From NCBI GenBank assembly GCA_022842565.1, contig JALHPH010000059.1, forward strand, positions 1 to 8,263: 8,263 nt of DNA, written 5' to 3'. Origin of the DNA: Fimbriimonadaceae bacterium. Its GTDB lineage: Bacteria > Armatimonadota > Fimbriimonadia > Fimbriimonadales > Fimbriimonadaceae. The position numbers and the translations under genes were made by a program. Positions 5,612 to 8,263 of the stretch are shown piece after piece (positions within the stretch are counted from its first letter, which is position 1; every line of letters starts with the position of its first letter). The notes beneath the pieces were generated by a model. That model saw nothing but the letters and a program-made list of their open reading frames with translations. It did no database searches and was not told the DNA's origin.

Positions 5612-5667
5612 GGATGATCGATCCGTGACGGAAGAGCACGCCCCAGTGAGCTCCCGCAACATTTCCA

Positions 5668-5695
5668 GTATCGGCACCGTCTATGCTTTACCGTA
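5668..5695 (-). promoter_or_regulatory. Possible sigma-28-type promoter of motAB
   Basis: On the minus strand GCCGATAC (5668-5675) matches 7 of 8 bases of the FliA -10 element. At the same 12-nt spacing as in the flgM promoter lies TACGGTAA (5688-5695), only 4 of 8 against TAAAGTTT; a perfect TAAA (5687-5690) is 4 nt too close. Transcription would start near 5660, giving a leader of about 50 nt to the motA ATG at 5611. The -10 is convincing, the -35 is weak. Confidence 0.5.
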
Positions 5696-5731
5696 GGCTT
5701 GAGGTGCCTAGGGCGCCCAAACTCCCTTCTC

Positions 5732-5760
5732 GTGACACTTTAGTGGTATTCAAGTGTTAT
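5732..5760 (+). promoter_or_regulatory. Possible housekeeping promoter of mutL
   Basis: GTGACA (5732-5737, 5 of 6 to TTGACA) is followed after 17 nt by TGTTAT (5755-5760, 4 of 6 to TATAAT). The start of transcription would be near 5767, only a few bases before the ATG at 5774. That would leave little leader for the longest mutL frame and more for the internal start candidates. An ACACTT/AAGTGT inverted repeat and two TCAAGTG copies 10 bp apart overlap this site. Confidence 0.35.
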
Positions 5761-5773
5761 CAAGTGGTAAAGT

Positions 5774-8128
5774 ATGTTTGGGGTGTCAGGGTTGCACGGC
5801 GACAAACTTAGATTGATGGAGGAGACTTTCCCAAATGTGGGGCCGAATGAACCGCCAAGGATCCTTCTGGCGGCGGACCCCTCGGGTACGCCTGCTGGCG
5901 CACTCGGGGGCGAGCGACGGCGCGCGCGGGTGCGCCTCCTCGATGGTCACACCGTCAACCAGATAGCGGCAGGCGAGGTGGTGGAGCGCCCCGCTTCCGT
6001 AGTGAAGGAGCTGGTCGAAAACGCCCTGGATGCCGAGGCAACGCGGGTGCGGGTCCGGGTGGAGGATGCGGGCCGGACGCTCATCGAAGTCGCCGACAAT
6101 GGCTACGGCATGTCGGCCGAGGATGCACTGGCAGCCCTGCAGCGTCATGCAACCTCCAAGATTGAGCGCGTGGAGGACTTGCAGCGGGCGACGTCGCTCG
6201 GCTTTCGCGGGGAGGCCATCCCGAGCATTGCATCGGTCTCGCGTTTTTGCATGACATCCGCCGAGGAGGATGGCTCGCGCTGCGTTGTTCTGGTGGAGGG
6301 CGGCGAAGTCAGCCCCCTCGGGTTCGAGGCCGGCCCCCGCGGCACCACCATTTTGGTCGAGGACCTTTTCTTTAACACCCCAGCCCGGCTGAAGTTTCAA
6401 AAGAGCGCCTCGACTGAAATGGGGCTCATTTCGGAGTGGATCGGCAAGTATGCCCTTGCGTTTCCGCATGTGTCATTTCGGCTGACGCACGGAGCGAATG
6501 TGCTCATCGAGAGCCCCGGCGATGGCGACATGGAGGGCGCGCTGGCTGCCGTTTGGGGCCGCGAGACGGCGCGGGCGCTGGTGCCGTTCCAGAGCCTTCG
6601 CGAGGGGATCCGGGTACGAGGATGGGTGAGCCCGCCCCATCTGACACGGCCCACTCGGAGCCAGCAGTGGATTTTCGTCAATGGTCGCCCGATCCGGAAC
6701 CGCGCACTTTATTCGGCGCTGGATGCGGCGTTTAGGCAGCTCACGCCCGATCGTCGGTACCCGATCTGCGCGCTACTCATCGATATGGACCCGGCGAGGG
6801 TCGATATGAACGTCTCGCCTACTAAATCGGAGGCGAGGTTCCAGAACGAGCGACTGCTCTTTGATGCAGTGCGGACGGGCGTTCGCGACGGCCTGCTGGC
6901 GCACGGCATGCTGCCGAGCGCGGAGGGGCTGGCGAGAGCGAACGAGGCCCTCGGGGCGGCGTTTGGCGGCGGCGACAGCTACAGTGGGGCGCGAGGCGGC
7001 GGGTTTGCCGGGGCTTTTTCTGGTTTTAGCGATGCACAACCTAGGCTCTCTGCCACGGGGTTTGGTGCCAGTCCGTCGATGCGCATGGCCGAGGAGGTTG
7101 CCGCCGATCCGGCTGCCTATGCGGGCCGATCGTCCGAAGCTGGCCATTCTGGCGATGCGGCGCCAGACCGGTTTGAGCGGATGGCAGGCCCTGTCGATCG
7201 GGCCGATCTGGCCGCTTTTGGCGGGTTTGGCGCGCCGGAGTTGGCTGACGGCACAGCGGGGGGCAGCGCAGCTCTGGGCAGGGGTGCAGGGCTGGATGCG
7301 TTTAGCGAGCTAGGGTACATCGGCTATGCGGGCCAGCGTCATATCGACCCCTTAAGCGGCGACGCTGCATCCGATGATTCGGTTTCTCATCCTTCTCTCG
7401 GTGCTGTTGCGGGTCCGAGAACTGGTTCAGAGCTCGAGCCTTTTGCAGGGCCGGAAATCGGCTCGGAGGCTTACCTGAGTCAGGATCGCGCGGCACCCAA
7501 TGCGGACCTTGGCGCGGGGGCCGTGAGCCTCCAGGCCGCTCGGAGGCTGCTCGAAGGCCTTCGCATTCTCGGCCAGACATCCGATGCCTTTTTCATTCTC
7601 GCCGAGAACCGGGACGGCCTCCTGATCATCGATCAGCACGTCGCCCACGAGCGCATCCTTTTCGAAAAACTCCGCGCAAGCCGTGGCCAGGGCACGCTGG
7701 AGCGCCAACCTTTGTTGACGCCACTCTCCTTGGAGTTGGACCGCCGATCGATCGCGGTGGCGATGGAGCACCTGGAGGCGCTCGATGAAGCAGGGTTTGC
7801 GGTGGAGCCGTTCGGGCCCTCCACGTTATTGGTCCGTTCCACCCCAGCCGCGCTGCGCCGGGATGACCCGCTCATGGTGCTGCGTGACCTGATTGACGAC
7901 CTTGCCCAGGGAACACATGGCAGCCGGCTTTCGCCGCGCGAGAACGTGTGGGTGATGTGCTCGTGCAAGATGGCCATCAAGGCCGGGGAGCGGCTCAGCC
8001 CGGTCGAAATGGAAAAGCTCGTATTGGATCTCGCGACCACCGAAAACCCATTCCTTTGCCCGCACGGTAGGCCGATCACGCTGGTGCTCTCTCGGCAAGA
8101 CCTGCTCCGGAAGTTTAAGCGAGCATGA
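5774..8128 (+). CDS. mutL: DNA mismatch repair protein MutL (endonuclease type)
   Basis: MutL links mismatch recognition by MutS to strand incision. The N-terminal GHKL ATPase is complete: 'NQIAAGEVVERPASVVKELVENALDA' region with Glu79, Asn83 and Asp86, 'DNGYGM' (Asp108), 'TSLGFRGEAI' and 'GTTILVEDLFFNTPARLKF'. After a Gly/Ala-rich, low-complexity linker (about 380-590) comes the C-terminal domain with 'DQHVAHERILFE' (620-631), 'CSCKMAIKAG' (from 729) and 'CPHGRP' (762-767). These are the metal-binding nuclease motifs of MutL proteins from bacteria without MutH; the usual DQHA reads DQHV here. At 784 residues it is long for the family because of the linker and about 50 extra N-terminal residues. 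The start is uncertain: ATG 5774, ATG 5816, GTG 5837 (GGAGGAG 12 nt upstream) and GTG 5930, which would give a normal N-terminus, are all in frame. Its stop overlaps ruvC. Confidence 0.96.
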   Translation: MFGVSGLHGDKLRLMEETFPNVGPNEPPRILLAADPSGTPAGALGGERRRARVRLLDGHTVNQIAAGEVVERPASVVKELVENALDAEATRVRVRVEDAGRTLIEVADNGYGMSAEDALAALQRHATSKIERVEDLQRATSLGFRGEAIPSIASVSRFCMTSAEEDGSRCVVLVEGGEVSPLGFEAGPRGTTILVEDLFFNTPARLKFQKSASTEMGLISEWIGKYALAFPHVSFRLTHGANVLIESPGDGDMEGALAAVWGRETARALVPFQSLREGIRVRGWVSPPHLTRPTRSQQWIFVNGRPIRNRALYSALDAAFRQLTPDRRYPICALLIDMDPARVDMNVSPTKSEARFQNERLLFDAVRTGVRDGLLAHGMLPSAEGLARANEALGAAFGGGDSYSGARGGGFAGAFSGFSDAQPRLSATGFGASPSMRMAEEVAADPAAYAGRSSEAGHSGDAAPDRFERMAGPVDRADLAAFGGFGAPELADGTAGGSAALGRGAGLDAFSELGYIGYAGQRHIDPLSGDAASDDSVSHPSLGAVAGPRTGSELEPFAGPEIGSEAYLSQDRAAPNADLGAGAVSLQAARRLLEGLRILGQTSDAFFILAENRDGLLIIDQHVAHERILFEKLRASRGQGTLERQPLLTPLSLELDRRSIAVAMEHLEALDEAGFAVEPFGPSTLLVRSTPAALRRDDPLMVLRDLIDDLAQGTHGSRLSPRENVWVMCSCKMAIKAGERLSPVEMEKLVLDLATTENPFLCPHGRPITLVLSRQDLLRKFKRA

Positions 8129-8263
8129 GGGTGCTTGGTATCGACCCAGGGCTGGAGAGGATCGGCGTCGCCGTCGTCGACCGCATCGGTTCCCGCGTGA
8201 CCCCGGTCCACTACGGCCTGATTCTCACCCCTCGCATCGCTTTGCCAGATCGCCTGCTTCTCA
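8125..8263 (+). CDS. ruvC: Crossover junction endodeoxyribonuclease RuvC, N-terminal part (3' end outside window)
   Basis: RuvC is the dimeric nuclease that resolves Holliday junctions with RuvAB. The ATG overlaps the mutL stop as ATGA (8125-8128), so the two genes are almost certainly co-transcribed and translationally coupled. The 46 visible residues begin 'MRVLGIDPGLERIGVAVVD', the first strand of the RNase H-like fold, with the catalytic Asp at position 7 as in E. coli RuvC. 'VHYGLILTP' and the start of the next helix, 'LPDRLLL', follow. The other catalytic acids lie beyond the right edge. The pairing of mutL with ruvC groups mismatch repair and recombination functions in one unit. Confidence 0.92.
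   Translation, partial: MRVLGIDPGLERIGVAVVDRIGSRVTPVHYGLILTPRIALPDRLLL

Noticed and set aside
5612..5677. Upstream extension of motA to a GTG at 5677
   Set aside because: The 22 extra residues do not resemble a MotA N-terminus and shift Arg90, Glu98, Pro173 and Pro222 away from their usual positions; the GCCGATAC promoter element lies inside.
5786..6469. 227-codon minus-strand frame opposite the mutL N-terminus
   Set aside because: It lies opposite the MutL ATPase motifs and is a shadow of a GC-rich gene.

Overview
The window most resembles a chromosomal segment of a motile, diderm bacterium of the Armatimonadota (Fimbriimonadia-like). The main support is the prepilin-like protein at 2748-3689: its N-terminal helix followed by an '[16 protein letters not shown]' type sequence is the pattern seen in the large prepilin-type families of that phylum. 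Planctomycete-like lineages cannot be excluded from one window. DNA is moderately GC-rich with GC-rich third codon positions. No tRNA, rRNA, CRISPR array, insertion sequence or prophage feature is visible; this is ordinary core chromosome with one striking regulatory leader.

Layout. 1-953 (+): the C-terminal part of a succinate dehydrogenase/fumarate reductase flavoprotein. 950-1489 (-): an unrecognised 179-residue protein whose stop overlaps the sdhA stop. 1490-1801: a non-coding stretch holding a sigma-28-type promoter and a cyclic di-GMP-I (GEMM) riboswitch that lead into flgM, the anti-sigma-28 gene (1802-2068, +), which ends at a strong, probably bidirectional terminator. 2145-2414 (-): a small hypothetical protein. 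2513-3689 (-): a two-gene unit of a prepilin-like protein and a 76-residue lipoprotein, closed by a second strong terminator. 3782-5611 (-): motA-motB, the flagellar stator. 5774 to the right edge (+): mutL (endonuclease type) overlapping ruvC by ATGA.

How the parts fit. The most interesting element is the flgM leader. A sigma-28 promoter (TAAA-N16-GCCGATAG) would start a transcript only about 15 nt before a GEMM aptamer. No terminator lies between aptamer and gene. Instead the flgM ribosome-binding region can pair with two conserved aptamer strands (UUACCUGG and AAGCCU), and the first overlaps the proposed P1 stem. This predicts a translational ON switch: high c-di-GMP would release the flgM Shine-Dalgarno, FlgM would trap sigma-28, and late flagellar genes, possibly including the neighbouring motAB with its own GCCGATAC element, would be shut off. 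That would wire the sessile-lifestyle second messenger directly to the anti-sigma factor and close a sigma-28 feedback loop. The motif match is read directly from sequence; the direction of the switch is inference from base pairing.

Start sites revised here: motA begins at 5611, not further upstream, because the key residues then fall at the E. coli positions R90, E98, P173 and P222. The lipoprotein begins at 2743. The mutL start is uncertain: up to about 50 residues precede the conserved N-terminus.
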